A DNA stretch of 64,000 nucleotides from Odobenus rosmarus divergens (GCF_000321225.1 NW_004450561.1:1532071-1596070), one strand, 5' to 3'; positions 23,941 through 36,269 are shown, counted from the first letter of the stretch. The notes: generated from the letters alone by a model not told the origin. Numbers and translations: made by a program.

Positions 23941-24194
23941 ACCATGGTTGGCATACTGTGGCCCATGGGCCAGATTCAGCACGCTGACTGTTTTTGTAAA
24001 TAAAGTTGTATTGGAACCCAGACACACTTGTTTATATATTATCTTCTGCTATTTTCATGCTACAATGACAGAGCTAAGTGTCCACAAACCACATGACCTG
24101 CAAAGTCTAAAAAGGTTTTACTTTATGGCCTATAAATTCTCTATTAATACATATTTTATAAATAAAAAAAAATTTGCTGATCCTGGCTCTCCAG
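23941..24194. repeat. hAT-Charlie-type DNA transposon fragment
   Basis: The ends are imperfect inverted repeats (ccatggttggcatactgt at the left, aatttgctgatcctgg at the right). The interior text, 'tttgtaaataaagttgtatt', 'tacaatgacagagctaagtg' and 'acctgcaaagtctaaaaagg', matches a non-autonomous hAT family whose termini read CAGGGGTCGGCAAACT. I cannot name the exact MER number with certainty. Confidence 0.65.
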
Positions 24195-24654
24195 GTTGGT
24201 GCAAGGCTCCATGTGCTGTTGAAGCTCACAAACCTTGATTCATCTCTCAATGTGGACAAGCTGGAGCTCTTCCTTCAGCTTCTCTGAGTTCTGAGCCAGG
24301 CATGTTTGTAGCTCTCTCGGCCTGCCATCTGCATCACTGGGTTTAGATATGGTGAGAGATAGATATGGTTTGTAGTTTGTCTTTGTGAGTTCCAATTGTC
24401 TTCATGTGTTTCAGGGTGTCCTAGATTTTCCAAGCTATGTGCCCAGTTTTCTTTCTGATTGCCATCTTGTTGAACTTCAGGCCCGCCATCAGATGCCCTC
24501 AACCTACCTTTATTTCAGCCAGGAAACGGGTCTACTAGCATGGTAAAAATGATCTCAGGGTGGGATATCTCTAAGTGGTTTGGAAAATATTGCTATTTTT
24601 TATAAGAAATATGTTATTTGTTAATATATAATGGGTTTATTATGGTTATTGTAA

Positions 24655-24790
24655 GCCAAGTAATAAACACATTTTAAAAGAAAGTTAAATAAAATTAAAA
24701 ATTCAGTGACTTAGTCAATAGTCACATTTCAAGTGCTCCAGAGATAGCCACAAGCGCCCACTGGCTACCATACTGAACAGTGTAAGCAGA
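24655..24790. repeat. Second hAT-like non-autonomous fragment
   Basis: The segments 'ttaaaaattcagtgacttag', 'agtcacatttcaagtgctcc' and 'ccactggctaccatactgaa' match a common mammalian hAT MITE whose consensus contains 'catttcaagtgctcaatagccacatg'-like text. Only part is preserved. Confidence 0.5.
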
Positions 24791-25039
24791 GCATATAGTA
24801 GGCACTCAAAAGTGTTTTGCATTGACATTGAGGACTTCATCTATGCTGGTGATTACATTTCTCGTGACACACACCCTCACAACCATGTGCACTAACTCAA
24901 ACTTTTCCTCTTATCTAAAAGTATTCCACTCAGCTCTCCCACATCCAACCTGAGAAATAATTATTTATTTTTCAAGTATCATCTATCAGTGAAATATTTT
25001 GACTCTTTCTTCTTAAAAGAATCAATTATTTCATCCTTT

Positions 25040-25210
25040 TTGTTCCACCGTACATCTATGGATTTCCATTCTAGGATTATTTTTCATACTTCATTGCATT
25101 TCCTTAGCTGGACTGAAGGCCCCTGGATGTCAGGAACTGGGTCTTATTTGTCTTTGTATTTTCCATATCTGGCACAATTCTGGTATATAGAAGTCACTCA
25201 GCAGATGATG
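25040..25210 (+). repeat. L2 LINE 3' end fragment
   Basis: 'ggctggactgaaggcccctgg'-like text, then 'atgtcaggaactgggtctta', 'tttgtctttgtattttccat', 'ctggcacaattctggtatat' and 'agaagtcactcagcagatg'. This is the L2 3' terminal pattern in sense orientation. Confidence 0.6.
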
Positions 25211-26739
25211 GTTAAAGGGAAAGAAGCAGAAGGATCTCTCTATTTTTATTGTTCATGTTCTTATGACATCTATTACTTCTACCTCTTGTATTTTAAATCT
25301 CAACTAATTTCTCTTCTTTTGCATACAAACATGCTAAAGTCTTTTCTGTTTGCTAAAAAAAATCACATTTATGAAGCTTTGTCGAGGTCATATTTAGAGG
25401 TTACATGATTGGATAGAACAATTTTCAGACATGTAGATATTTTATTTGACAGTGGTCATAAATACAACTCTTTATTTATAGTTCCAAAACCTTACATGTT
25501 CTAAAAATCAAAAGGTTTCCTTATAACTCATTTGGTAATAAATGGTACTAAGCCCTGATTTGGTATGCATAGACATGAGACTATTTATGGTCTATTGATC
25601 TTAGTTAATATGAATATTCAAATGGCACTTGAGTATCTGTGCCATACTACTTTTTTAAAATAGGGAAACTTCTGAATTCTGAAACATGTGTAGCCTCAAA
25701 GGTTTGGGATTATCTATGAACTTGTCCATCACTCTGGCTATTTATGTACAGCATATATAATATGTAGATTTTTTAACAGTAACATAAAAACAGTTCATCC
25801 AAAAACAGTTCACTTGTTTATACATAAAAGTAATTCTAAGGCTAGTTATTGAAGTTTCAAAACTACAACAAAAATTCTGTTTGATACTTAATAAAATAAA
25901 CTTTTCTCCAGATTTTGAGGACATCTTATTTTTTTAGTCGGATAATGACCAGATGGCTATAAGCTTTAGTTTCATTATTTTTAAAAAAGAGAACACACTT
26001 TTACAGAGCCAAAAGTGGGTACATAGCCAACAATTACAGAATAGTTCTGGAATTTTCTGTACTTACCCTGTCTATATCCAAAGTTGCAGGATACTCTGTC
26101 TTTTTGATAGACATAATTCTACCAGGCAGAATAAAATCATCTTGAAATAATATGGCAGATACTTGACAATTCAGTCACACTCAGAGGTTCACACTCTAAA
26201 GCAATCATGGAAACTTAAAGCATGATTCATGCTCAAAGATTATGAATCTTCCCCGAATTTGTGACTGCATTTCCAGTAAATAACTCTGCATTTCTTCAGT
26301 AACCATGGTTCCATCGACTACAGGAAAGTTTAGCAGTGGAAGTGAATGGAGTCTCCAGTGGGCATTGGCCCAATCCACATGAACAATTTGAGTGTGAATG
26401 CACTCACTTCCTGGAACAAATCAGCAATGTTCTTACATCTTCCCCTGCAGTTTCAAGTTCTTTGTGTTGAATTACTCTATCATATCAGTAAAAAATACAA
26501 TCTGTGAACCACTGGTGGGCCAACAAGTTGGAGATCTAAGAAATATCTGTTTTCAAAAAGTGCCTGATTTGGGGAAGCAGTTCAGTGAATCTCTATCAAG
26601 TTCAGTGACTGGGTCAGTTATTAAGCTATGGTCTTGCAGCATTAAACCCACAGGGCCATTGGTGGCTTTGGGAGGCTGGGGTTGGTACTCTATATATAAA
26701 CTGCTTTCTTGTTTTACCATTTAACTCTCTGATGCACTT
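25211..26739. other. No recognised gene or repeat
   Basis: AT-rich sequence. A 108-codon plus-strand frame (26398-26724) has no recognisable domain and I regard it as chance. Confidence 0.35.
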
Positions 26740-27800
26740 GGCCTGTAGGAGGCACTAGAGAGAGACCAGAAGCCTGGAGGACACCGAAGGGGCAGGCTCT
26801 TTCCCATATATTTTCTATTCCTGGTTTTATTTCTTGCACCTGTCATTGTTATCCTAGCAATGCTTCCTCACTCTGGAAGCAACGTTTTTTTCCTAATAGC
26901 AACAAGTATTTCAGTCTGCTGTTTTTCTGACACTCCCCCAAACCTGCCTCACTGAACCCTGTCAGAGATACCAGCCCCAGCTGGCAGGTTCCTCCTTCCC
27001 AAAGTCTGGGCTCCAGCTGCAGAGTCTCTTCTTTGACACTGATACTGGCTGGCCAGAGACCCAGCATCCCCAGAGACTCAGCATCCCCACTCTCTGGTGC
27101 CTCTCATTCTCCAAGCTTCTAACTTTTAATACAAATTTTAACCCCATTTCCTCCTCCCCTAGTCTAGGGGTAGTAGCTGCTTCCTGCTGTTACTGTCTGC
27201 TTGCTGCCTTCGTATTCCCTTTTTTGACTTTGGAGTTTTCCAATACCTGAGCTAACCATTCTTTTTTTTTTTTTAAAGATTTTATTTATTTATTTGACAG
27301 AGAGAGATAGCGAGAGAGGGAACACAAGCAGGGGGAGTGGGAGAGGGAGAAGCAGGCTTCCCGCGGAGCAGAGAGCCCGATGCAGGGCTCGATCCTAGGA
27401 CCCTGAGATCATGACCTGAGCCGAAGGCAGACGCTTAACCGACGGAGCCACCCAGGTGCCCCTGAGCTAAACATTCTTGACATTAAATCTCACAGTTCAA
27501 ATAACGGGTCTGACTTTGGTTTTCTGAGTGGATATTGGCTGAAAACTGGCATAGCCATAGGATTGCCGTAAAATAAACTCAAACCTAAGATTTCAATCCA
27601 GCTTCTCCTAAATACTCTTTACTCATTAAAGCCTCAAAGCGAAGGCTCCTCCCTGATTACTTTCCCATCGCAGCAAGTGGTGAGCCTCACGTGCTGGCCC
27701 GGAATACTAATTCTTGTGGTGACGTTCTTCTTGTAAATGTTAATTATCTGTTACGTCGTCTCAACCCTTCATCTGTAGATGCTTGGTGTAGCAAGTAAAC
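26740..27800 (+). repeat. Possible old L1 3' UTR-like region, split by a CAN-SINE
   Basis: The text 'ggaggcactagagagagacc', 'ctagtctaggggtagtagct' and 'ttcctgctgttactgtctgc' resembles the 3' UTR of old L1ME-type elements. It is interrupted by the CAN-SINE at 27264-27462. The match is from memory and partial, so the assignment is weak. Confidence 0.35.
27264..27462 (-). mobile_element. CAN-SINE, minus strand
   Basis: Complete head (ggggcacctgggtggctccg on the minus strand), B-box-like region, CT-rich part and AAATAAATAAAATCTTT tail. Target-site duplication of 16 bp with one mismatch: tgagctaaccattctt at 27248-27263 and tgagctaaacattctt at 27463-27478. Confidence 0.96.
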
Positions 27801-30800
27801 TCATTTTTCTCATATTTATACTAAACTCAAATTTGTTACTGAAAAAACACTACTCCTTATTAGCTAATGAATGCTGATATAATTAAGAACACTTTTTTCC
27901 CTAAAATCATGGGTAATCCCCACTTGACCATGAGGTCACATGCTGGCTACTCTTTATACAGGAAAATATCCAAAACAAAAGTTTAGGTTGTGATGTTTTT
28001 GTTTGTTGTTTTGTTTTACTATTTCAAAATCAGATTGCATCCTGACCTTTGCTCTCAAATAGGTTAACTGGGAGCTTGCTTTAGTGTTTCCAGTTTTCCT
28101 GAGGCCTAAGCTCAAATTAATACCAATATCTGTTTCTATATATCACAATTACACTTTTTAATCAGTTCTTAGGATTGCTTAGTGAAGATTTAGGTGTGTG
28201 GAGAAGAGCAGAGATGGCGTAGAAAACAACTCCAAAGTCTTTTGGCTTTGTGGAAATCAGGTTTTGTAAGCTTTTATTTTTATTTTTTATTTATTTTTTT
28301 TATTTGATATAAGCTATTCCTAAATACCCTGAAATGAGAAGTAAATCAAAACAAATCTCTTGGATAGTTCTTGCTGGCATCACATTGTATATGTAAACCC
28401 TGTTTTCCAGTGTATAAGCATAAGACAGATCCTGCCCAGACCGTTTACTAGCTTACAGGGATGCTACATAGGAAGAAAACAGAGAAGAGGCTGTTTTGCT
28501 TTTGTTTGAGATTCACAACAGCTGTTGTATTCTTCTTGACTGCTTCCAAATGTAATAAGGCCCAATAAATCTCTAAGAAAATAGCCCTGAGACACTGCTA
28601 TTGTTTTTATTTTGCTGTTGAGCTCATAGTACAAGTCTCTCTCTTTGTAGCACTCTTTCTGGCTCATTTCAGAGTGGCTCATGCCAAATATAAACCCCAA
28701 AACACTAGCCCAGAAAAGCACAGAGGAAAATCGCATCTCTGGCAATGGATGTCCACTAACAGAAAGCTTCCTTTAAAACCTAATTCAGACTACTAGCTTG
28801 TGCAAATCAGGTGTCAGAGATTGCTAGTCTGGCTATCCTCTGAGCCTTAAATGCCCTTTTCAAACCATTGCTTCAAATTCCTGGCTATTCTCTTATAAAT
28901 AATTTGGAGGAAAATATCAACAGAAGCTCATGTAATTTCCCTGGTCTGCAAAATGCACCCTAGCCTGCTTCATTGGGATCACTGTCATAGAGATTACACA
29001 CCCAGTGTAAGCAGCCGAAAGGAGCATATTACTGATGCGAGTAATATATTTTCAATTTTTAATGAAGTGTTACTTGTCCACAACATTATCTGTTTTAGTT
29101 TCCAGGCTGTGTGCCAGTGATAAACTGCATAGCTCAACATCTTATCTATTTTTAAGTGACCAGTCTTTAGAGGTAAATTCCCTGTTTTCCTCAGTGAACT
29201 TATCCAGTGTTTGGCTACCATTAAATGCTTTCCAAGTATACGAGATGTCATTTTTTGTAGGTGTGAGGGTGGGGGGACTTAAATATATTTCTGTTTCATC
29301 TCTGGTGCGAAAATTGAAGTGATATACACAACTGAGGCAAATCTTCCAATGAGCTAGAGGCTCGTGGGATTTCTGCTTCAGGTGGGCAACAATCAAAAAC
29401 ATTATAAATTTAAGTCTGGCTGCTGGGTAAACAGGTCAAAGGAGGGAGAGCTGTCTCCAGCACAGGCTACTTTCAGATAGGTTGGAGTAAGTCATCCAAC
29501 AAAGCTAGGCCAAATGAAAACCATATCCTCTGCAAAGATGGTAGAGAGTGAAGACCAGTGTCAAGTGGCTTTGGATGGAAGAACAAAGCTGAGGGGAGGG
29601 AAAGAAGGAAGGAAGACTTGGAGCCAGTCTGTTCTTTAGAATCAGACTAATAAGGAGTTTTCACAGGGTTCTGCAGATTTAATGAACAGGGATGGACATC
29701 AGATCTCTTTCCTGCGGAGGCACACAAAGGTTGCTGCATCCAGTTTTAAAATGACTTGTTGGAAGGTGAGTGGGGTATTCCTTGAGCATATATCTGAGAT
29801 TTGCTGGAGAGCCCAGTGAAACTTATAAAACTCATGTGCTACTAGCCAGTTTGAATGATTAAGTGATACTGTGAGAACTTTTCTCATTGATTCCTTTGGC
29901 AAGTCAGAAGTCCGGTTAGAAAGCTAAAGGTTAGGAGGAGGCAGGTTGTACAGTAATTTCTGTTCATTTTTATGCTGTGATTTTGGAAAATAAACAAGAA
30001 TGTTTAGGACAAGACGTGAGAATGTGGTAAATCTGCACCATCACGTAGGGTACCCAAACAATGGAACTAGAAATAGATATTGTTTGTTCTGATTGAAATA
30101 ATTTTAAACTGGAATTGGAGGGGAAGGTATTGATGAAGAAAGAGAAGTAGGTAATTTGTAAAACTTACTGTGGTTGACATCGGTTATATCATGAATTAAT
30201 AATGAAAGGGCTGAGCAGTGTTTCACAGAAGAATAAAAAGAATAGAAAAAAAGCTATACCAATAGCTTCAGACAGGTGTAATGTCAATATATGATAGAAA
30301 TTACAAAGTGTGCTTTAAGTTTGATAGCTAAATATTCTTATAAGGGAGGTACCACCAATTCTTGATATTGGGACAGATAATCCCTAAACATTTAAGACAT
30401 TTTGCTTAAAAAGTAGATTAATAAACAGAAAAAGGGAATGTAAAAAAGAAAATACAAAGTTTCTTAGAATAAATCTGAAGATAGAGACCTCATAGACAGT
30501 TGAATAATAATAATAAAAATAGAGAAAGCCATAAGGTTGGAAAAAACCTATAAATTTTAGGTGTAACGTGATTATGTTCTAATGTAAAATCTCAGCTGTA
30601 TTATTAGTGGAAAGATGCCAACACTCAGACATTAGTGGAAGCCCCGTTCTGCCTCAAACAAAATATCTGATAAATTATTGCTTTGCTTAGTTGATAATTT
30701 GTTTTTTACTCAGAGGACAGTGGAAACAACCAGTACAGCTGATGTCCTAGATCAGTGGTAGGAGTGGGAGGGGAGGGATTCAGATACATTTTTTAAAATC

Positions 30801-30964
30801 TGCCTTAGATTTGCTTCTAATCGATATAGAGCCATAGATTGTTAAAGGATTGCTAATAGTTGTTAAAGAATATGGAGTTACAGGATTTAATCTAGTCTTA
30901 GGTGAAGTAGTACTAGATGTTAGGAAAATAGATTTTGAAAAGTTTAGAAGGGTGGATACTCAAT
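27801..30964. other. Unassigned sequence with a signal-peptide-like chance frame
   Basis: No exon or repeat recognised in about 3.2 kb, which makes it one of the largest repeat-poor stretches here. A minus-strand 93-codon frame (28745-28464) starts with a hydrophobic stretch and is treated as a finding. T-rich low complexity occurs at 28270-28306. Confidence 0.35.
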
Positions 30965-31200
30965 GGTTGTTGAGCAATTGCTCTTGTCCTGGCACTGAGC
31001 TAGACACTTACATGATTAAACAAAAATTATTTACTATTAAGTCACAAGGATTACATTGCAACATATTACTATCAAATTACAAAGGGGGAAATTAAAATTC
31101 AGAGATTAAATCACTTGCTCCAGCTTCTACTGGCTGCCACAGCAGAGCTATAATCTTGAGCTCATCAGTCCAGCTCCAAAGCCCAGGCTTTATGTGTGTG
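30965..31200 (-). repeat. MIR SINE, nearly full length
   Basis: The plus strand reads 'gtcctggcactgagctagac', 'gggggaaattaaaattcaga', 'agattaaatcacttgctcca' and 'ccagctccaaagcccaggct'. This is the reverse complement of MIR from its 3' end to near its 5' end. Confidence 0.68.
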
Positions 31201-33439
31201 ACCTGTGACCTGAAAACCTTGCAAGTCTAACCACCTCTTAAAATGCCCCTACAATAAGTAAATCCTCTAATGGTACAGGAACTCTCAGGTGAGTTCCGAT
31301 TTAAAAGGCACACCTGCAAAAGCTGCAAGGTGGGCATTCCAAAGGGTGGAATAATCAAAGATTTTCAAAAATGAAGACTTTATTGACCATGTTTTAAACA
31401 TGAGAGATGGAGAGAATGAGAGCAATTCACTATTGTTTAGGAAAGATAATATCAAGTCGCAAGGAGGCAACAACTCCCTCCTCATCTGCCTTCGGTATTC
31501 CCCATTTTTCCAAGTATAACAATAGGAATCTAGTACGCAAATATCCAAGAACTATAAAAAGTTTGCATTCCATTACCCCCCCTACTGCTAAATCTTTAAG
31601 AGCATTTGTAATCTTTTCTGTCATCTGAGGTTTTTCCAATCTTAATTTACCTTTTCACGTTTCCATTGTGCTCAGACACCGTCTCTAATCAACTACCTAA
31701 GGAAAGTCACTGTGCACCCACAAAGAGATCCACAATTGGCTTAATTAAGACCAAAAAAAGGCACTATTAAAATTAAAGTTTCATCCTGTGCCTCTGTGCA
31801 TATATAAGCCTTTTATGTATGGAAAATGCTTGCATTTAGTCATTTTACTCACACTGGCTGTAAATTATGAGTTTTATCATTCTCAGCATGCGGTCAGTTG
31901 AAATGTTCGGTGTATTATTTCTACTAATTACCTTGGCTGTTCCTTATTTCTGTCAGTCTTAGCACCCAGTAACCACAGAGGCTGTTGACAAGTAAAAACT
32001 AAAAGTTCTAGTTGGCAGCATTAGAATAGTAGCTGAGATCAGTATTGCTCTTATCAAGGGAGAATGTCTCTGCTTGGTATAGCTCTTTCTACTTGTTTGT
32101 TGAAATCATTTCCTATTTCAAATGTCTGGAATTAGAAAATGATGGAAGAGCTGTAAGGTTACCCCTAAGCTTGAGCCTAGACCTCTTCCTCAACCAACTG
32201 TGAGTGTGCCAGAATGCAGCCTGTCTCCCAAGCAATGCCCAAGACACTTGTATTTCCCTGGATAACCCTGTGGGCTCCCGAGAGTCTTGTTTCACCTGAT
32301 CCATTCCAGAGCTGAGTCCCTTAGCTGGCGATCTGTACCCTTTCTGGGGGAACTTTTCTTCCGTAGGCATCTCTCTGGACCAAGCCTGTGCTGACTGGTG
32401 AGAGCGGAGTGTTAAATTTTCAGGAATTTTGTGAGCTGTTGATGTCATGCGGGAGCTTGAAATGGACTATGGTTAGAGTATTTACACCACTGAAATCAGC
32501 AAATGCTACAAATCAGGGCTCCAAGAGCCAGTTATTAAACATTGACCAGCACACCAGTGGTGCTAGGCAATAGTTCCCTACTATTGCACTCAGGGCTAAT
32601 TGGAAGGATCATTTGACAACCCAAAGAACAAATTTTCTTGTTCCTTATTTCTGAAAATAGCAAGTAGCTGCACTAATGCAGCTGAAAATCTTTTAGGAAA
32701 AAATTTCCTTTCCCCCACTATGAATCTCTCTCCATTCCCAGCCCTCATTTCCAGTCTCTTTTCATATTTGCACCGGGTCAGAAATGCTCCAACGTTGTTT
32801 CTTTTTGCGATATCTTACTAAATGGTCCTTGTGCTCTTTATGTGGTTTCTATCATGGGCCAAATGAGCTTTTATGTTAGGGTAGCAGAGAAGTTTTTAAA
32901 GACTAACAGCCACCGTTTAAATCTAGAGAGACATCCGAACTCAGGTCAACTCATTTTTTATTCTCAAATCTGCTGAATCATTATAAGAAGACAAATATAG
33001 TAAGGGAAGTCTTGGTGTCAGAAGAGGGGTCTGAGTGCTGGACATACCATGCTAGTTGGGGAAAAAGGGGGCTGGGAACCACTTGCTCCTGGTATTTCCT
33101 TCCTTGTAGAGGGCACTCCACTAGAGCAACTTTCCTGATTTTTCTTAACTCCGTGGCATGCTAGGGTCTAGGAGAATGCAGAGGCTTATTTTCTTCGTGA
33201 GTGTCAAAATGCCACTTACTTCTTCCTCTTTAGAGGATCCAGTTGCCAAGGAATTAAATCATTTTGGTTTCTCCTCCATGCTCTAGATTTTACGTGATGT
33301 GCACTCCAGTCCCGTTGTCTGAGAATGATAGGAAAATCTAATTTTAGAGTTCTGTATTAGGAAGCCCTTGGTTGTTACACACCTAGACCATGTTCTTTAA
33401 TTTAATCTTAATAATAAAGATAACATTCTGGCCTCTATT
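31201..33439. other. Unassigned sequence, possibly conserved noncoding DNA
   Basis: No gene or repeat recognised. 31690-31960 contains several ATTA/TAATTA homeodomain-type cores (ttaattaaga near 31740, actaattacc near 31924) in moderately complex sequence. Overlapping open frames of 73, 69 and 87 codons at 31285-31639 are unconvincing as genes. Confidence 0.35.
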
Positions 33440-33567
33440 TTTAGACTCCTTTGTCTCCATGAATGGCTCAGAACTAAGGAAATGAGGAGTGTGATTTGGT
33501 GATCAGTTTTGATCACCAAAACTGATGTGATCTTGGAAAAGTCACTTAAGTTTTGTTTCTGCATTAG
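33440..33567 (+). repeat. MIR SINE fragment with an internal perfect palindrome
   Basis: 'gatgtgatcttggaaaagtc', 'acttaagttttgtttctgca' and 'ttagtaaaaa' correspond to the MIR core. Just before them is a perfect inverted repeat with 11-bp arms (tttggtgatca at 33495-33505 and tgatcaccaaa at 33510-33520) and a 4-base loop. Confidence 0.6.
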
Positions 33568-33592
33568 TAAAAAAAAAAAAAAAAAAAAAAAA
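33568..33592. repeat. A-tract of about 24 bases
   Basis: A run of about 24 A residues directly before the CAN-SINE. It probably grew from the MIR AAA sequence and the target-site duplication. Confidence 0.9.
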
Positions 33593-33597
33593 TGGGT

Positions 33598-33779
33598 GGG
33601 GCGCCTGGGTGGCTCAGTTGGTTAAGTGGCTGCCTTTGGCTCAGGTCCTGATCCCAGGGTCCTGGGATGGAGCCCCACATTGGGCTCCCTGCCTAGCAGG
33701 GAGCCTGCTTCTCCCACTCCCTCTGTTGCTCCCCCTGCTTGTGTGCTCTCTCTCTCTCAAATAAAAATCTTAAAAAAAA
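33598..33779 (+). mobile_element. CAN-SINE, plus strand
   Basis: Head ggggcgcctgggtggctcag, CT-rich centre and tail aaataaaaatcttaaaaaaaa. The insertion point lies in or beside an A-rich tract, so the target-site duplication is not resolvable by eye. Confidence 0.95.
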
Positions 33780-33804
33780 GGGGGGTAGTTAATGATGTGG
33801 TAGG

Positions 33805-34010
33805 GTTCCCTGATTCACCAACCATTGAGTACCTGTTGTATTTACTAAATGCCTGGTGTGTGTCAAGCACAGCCCAAGGTACCAGGAATATCAAGGCCCA
33901 GACACTATAAGGGCAGCTATAGACATGCAAAAAAGCTCCTACTTGCAGAGAGTTCATCATCTAGGAAAGAGCTATAATATACTGTAAGTGCCATAATAAG
34001 AGCATGGAGA
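33805..34010 (-). repeat. L2 LINE 3' end fragment, minus strand
   Basis: The plus strand reads 'aaatgcctggtgtgtgtcaa', 'gcacagcccaaggtaccagg', 'ctacttgcagagagttcatc' and 'taagtgccataataagagca'. This is the reverse of the L2 3' end. It directly follows the CAN-SINE. Confidence 0.62.
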
Positions 34011-34238
34011 GAGAGAACCTAACTCTAAATGGAATTCAAGGAGAGAAAAGAGATATATTTTCTTATATAACCTCCCCCCAACAAATGTTTTACCAAATTC
34101 ATTTTTCTTTTAATTCCTATTCACAGTTTCTGGGAAACATGTTAATGAAACAGAAAGGGGGGAAAAATTAGCTGGAGAACCTATGTACTGATTATTGAAA
34201 AAAATCAAGAATTGACCATAGGGGCACTTGCCAAACTG

Positions 34239-34621
34239 TATTAGTTTGGAAGGCCTGCCATTTAGCAGAGTACCTCAGTCTTACAAGTAGCTGAAACAAC
34301 AGAAAGTTTTTTCTTGTGATGTTGTAGGCTGGAAGTTCAAGATCAAGGTATTGGCAGGTAGGTTTCTTCTGAAGTCTCTCTCCTTGGTTTGTAGATGGTC
34401 ATCTTCCCCCTGTGTCTTCACATGGTCTCCCCTCTGGACGCCTGCATCCTAATCTCTTCTTATAAGGACACCAGTCATATTGAATTCGAGTTTTCCCTAA
34501 TGACCTTATTTAGTTGATTCATTCTTCAGAGACCCTATCTCCAAATGTAGTCCCATTCTGAGTTATTGGGGTAAGGTCTTCAATGTAAGAATATCAGGGG
34601 GAGACAATTCAGTCCATAACA
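34239..34621 (-). mobile_element. MLT1-type MaLR solo LTR, minus strand
   Basis: The minus strand starts tgttatggactgaattgtct and passes through the MLT1 landmarks: 'catttggagatagggtctct', 'ggtgtccttataagaagaga', 'catgtgaagacacaggggga', 'ccttgatcttgaacttccag'. It ends in 'actaatac'. The length of about 383 bp fits a complete MLT1 LTR. No internal region is attached, so it is a solo LTR. It has no clear AATAAA. Confidence 0.85.
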
Positions 34622-35093
34622 GCAAGCTTGTGTGAAAACTTCTCTAGCAGTAGCAAGAAACTTAGTCATGATCTTGAGAATCACACATTCTTGCGTACCC
34701 CTTTCCAGATGTTAGTGATTTGCCAAATTGTCCTTAGCAAGTACATTTTTTTCCTCACCTAAAATTCTGTCTTTTCTATATGACCTGCTGGTAATACTGG
34801 CCTCTTTCAGATGGTTTTTATGTGTGGAACTATGTAACTATGACATGGTTAAAATCTGGTGACTTATTGTATTCTCCTCTATTACTTTTTATTGGAAGAA
34901 TTATGCCTAAGAGACCTTGGTATAGCACATATTTCTCTATCTCTTGTTTACTTTCTCACTCTCTCTCTTTTTATTCCTGTAATACTTAGAATTGACTTGG
35001 GGGCAAAATGAGGGAATAGGAGATCAATCAAGAAGCGCTGAATTCATGCAGCTGTTCTCATCCAGCTGAGTTCTCTGTTTATGTATTTTTCAG
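34622..35093. other. No recognised gene or repeat
   Basis: Mixed AT-rich sequence ending in a pyrimidine-rich tract and cag, which forms the possible splice acceptor described in the next entry. Confidence 0.35.
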
Positions 35094-35162
35094 GAAATTA
35101 TAGAAGCTGTTAAAAGACAGTGCTGCAAAAATGGAAAGTTCTTAGCAGATAATTTGCTTTGG
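35094..35162 (+). other. Weak candidate exon, 69 nt
   Basis: A 69-base segment sits between a plausible acceptor (ttctctgtttatgtatttttcag, with pyrimidine tract) and a good donor (TGG followed by gtaaga). One frame is open through all 23 codons, the other two contain stops, and the length is a multiple of three. I do not recognise the peptide. No neighbouring exon was found. Chance is a real possibility, because another acceptor/donor pair (53118-53167) has no open frame at all. Confidence 0.2.
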
Positions 35163-35827
35163 GTAAGAGACCTTGTTGGAAAGATCTCTTGAATCTGAAA
35201 TCATCTTAACTTGAGCATAGAGCTTAAAGCATGTTAGAATTCCATTGATTAGAAATCTGCCATATCCTTTGCCATATCTGTGCTATGCCTACAGATGAGG
35301 TTGGAATTTTACCATCAGCCTACGCAATATGTATTGAGTCTAGAACAAATTCCTACCCCCACCTCAAGTCTTGTGCTCTGTCATCCTGACTCTTTTATCA
35401 CATTTTATTTTTCTGTCTTTATTCTCAAATGTGTTTTATCTTTGTTGTTCTTTCTCTCTGCATTTTATTTTCCTATTTTGTATTTCAATAGATTTCCTTT
35501 TGAAGTTCTGGAGAGTTTTAAGGAAAACGGTTGTGACAGAAACCCTAAGGAAATAAGTTTCCAAATTAAATACATTCTATTTCAAGTGCAAATGAGACCA
35601 AAGCAACAATTCATTTGGAGACCCATATAGTAAGTAGTAGTTCGTACTTGACCAGGTGAAAAATCTCTAGGAGAGAATATCTTAGATCTAATAAAACATG
35701 ATGAAGATTTTGTTTTTCCTTTAATCTTGATACTATTCAAGTGTTGAGGTCTTTGAACTTGGAGAACAATCAATCATTATATGTCTGTTAGTCTCATGAG
35801 ACCCAGGTTTTTGAAAGAATTTAAATG
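35163..35827. other. No recognised gene or repeat
   Basis: A 116-codon plus-strand frame (35280-35630) is rich in Phe, Leu and Ser from a T-rich stretch and looks like chance. Nothing else is supported. Confidence 0.35.
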
Positions 35828-36262
35828 TTGATATTATTTTATTTTCATTATGTTCAGTTAGCCAGCATATAGTACATCATTAGTTTTTGATGTAGTGTTC
35901 AACGATTCATTAGCTGCGTATAACAGCCAGTGCTCATCACAACACGTGCCTTCCTTAATACCCATCACCCAGCCTCCCCCATCTCCCCATCCCCCTCCCT
36001 TCTATAACCCTCAGTTTGTTTCCTGGAGTCCAGAGTTTCTCATGGTTTGTCTCCCTCTCTGATTTCTTCCCATTCAGTTTTCCCTCCCTTCCCCTCTGCC
36101 CCTCCATGCTATTCCTTGTGTTCCACATATGAGTGAAACCATATGATAATTGTCTTTCTCTGCTTGACTTGTTTTAGCATATCCCCTCCAGTTCCATCCA
36201 TGTTGATGCAAATTGTGGGTACTCATCCCTTCTGATGGCTGAGTAATATTCCATCATATATT
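35828..36262 (-). mobile_element. 5'-truncated L1, 3' end, minus strand
   Basis: On the minus strand it begins 'tggaatattactcagccatc' and runs through the ORF2 C-terminal codons (around 'aactggaggggatatgctaa'). It then covers the 3' UTR to 'gatgtactatatgctggcta' and a short A-rich tail near 35836. It is a typical short, 5'-truncated carnivore L1. The 5' junction coincides with the neighbouring SINE insertion, so its own target-site duplication is obscured. Confidence 0.88.
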
Positions 36263-36269
36263 TGATTTT

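Noticed and set aside
24989..25408. 139-codon plus-strand open frame
   Set aside because: It overlaps an L2 3' end and has no domain features; the amino-acid content reflects T-rich DNA.
32113..32448. 111-codon minus-strand open frame
   Set aside because: Composition and lack of any motif give no support for a gene; no splice or promoter context.
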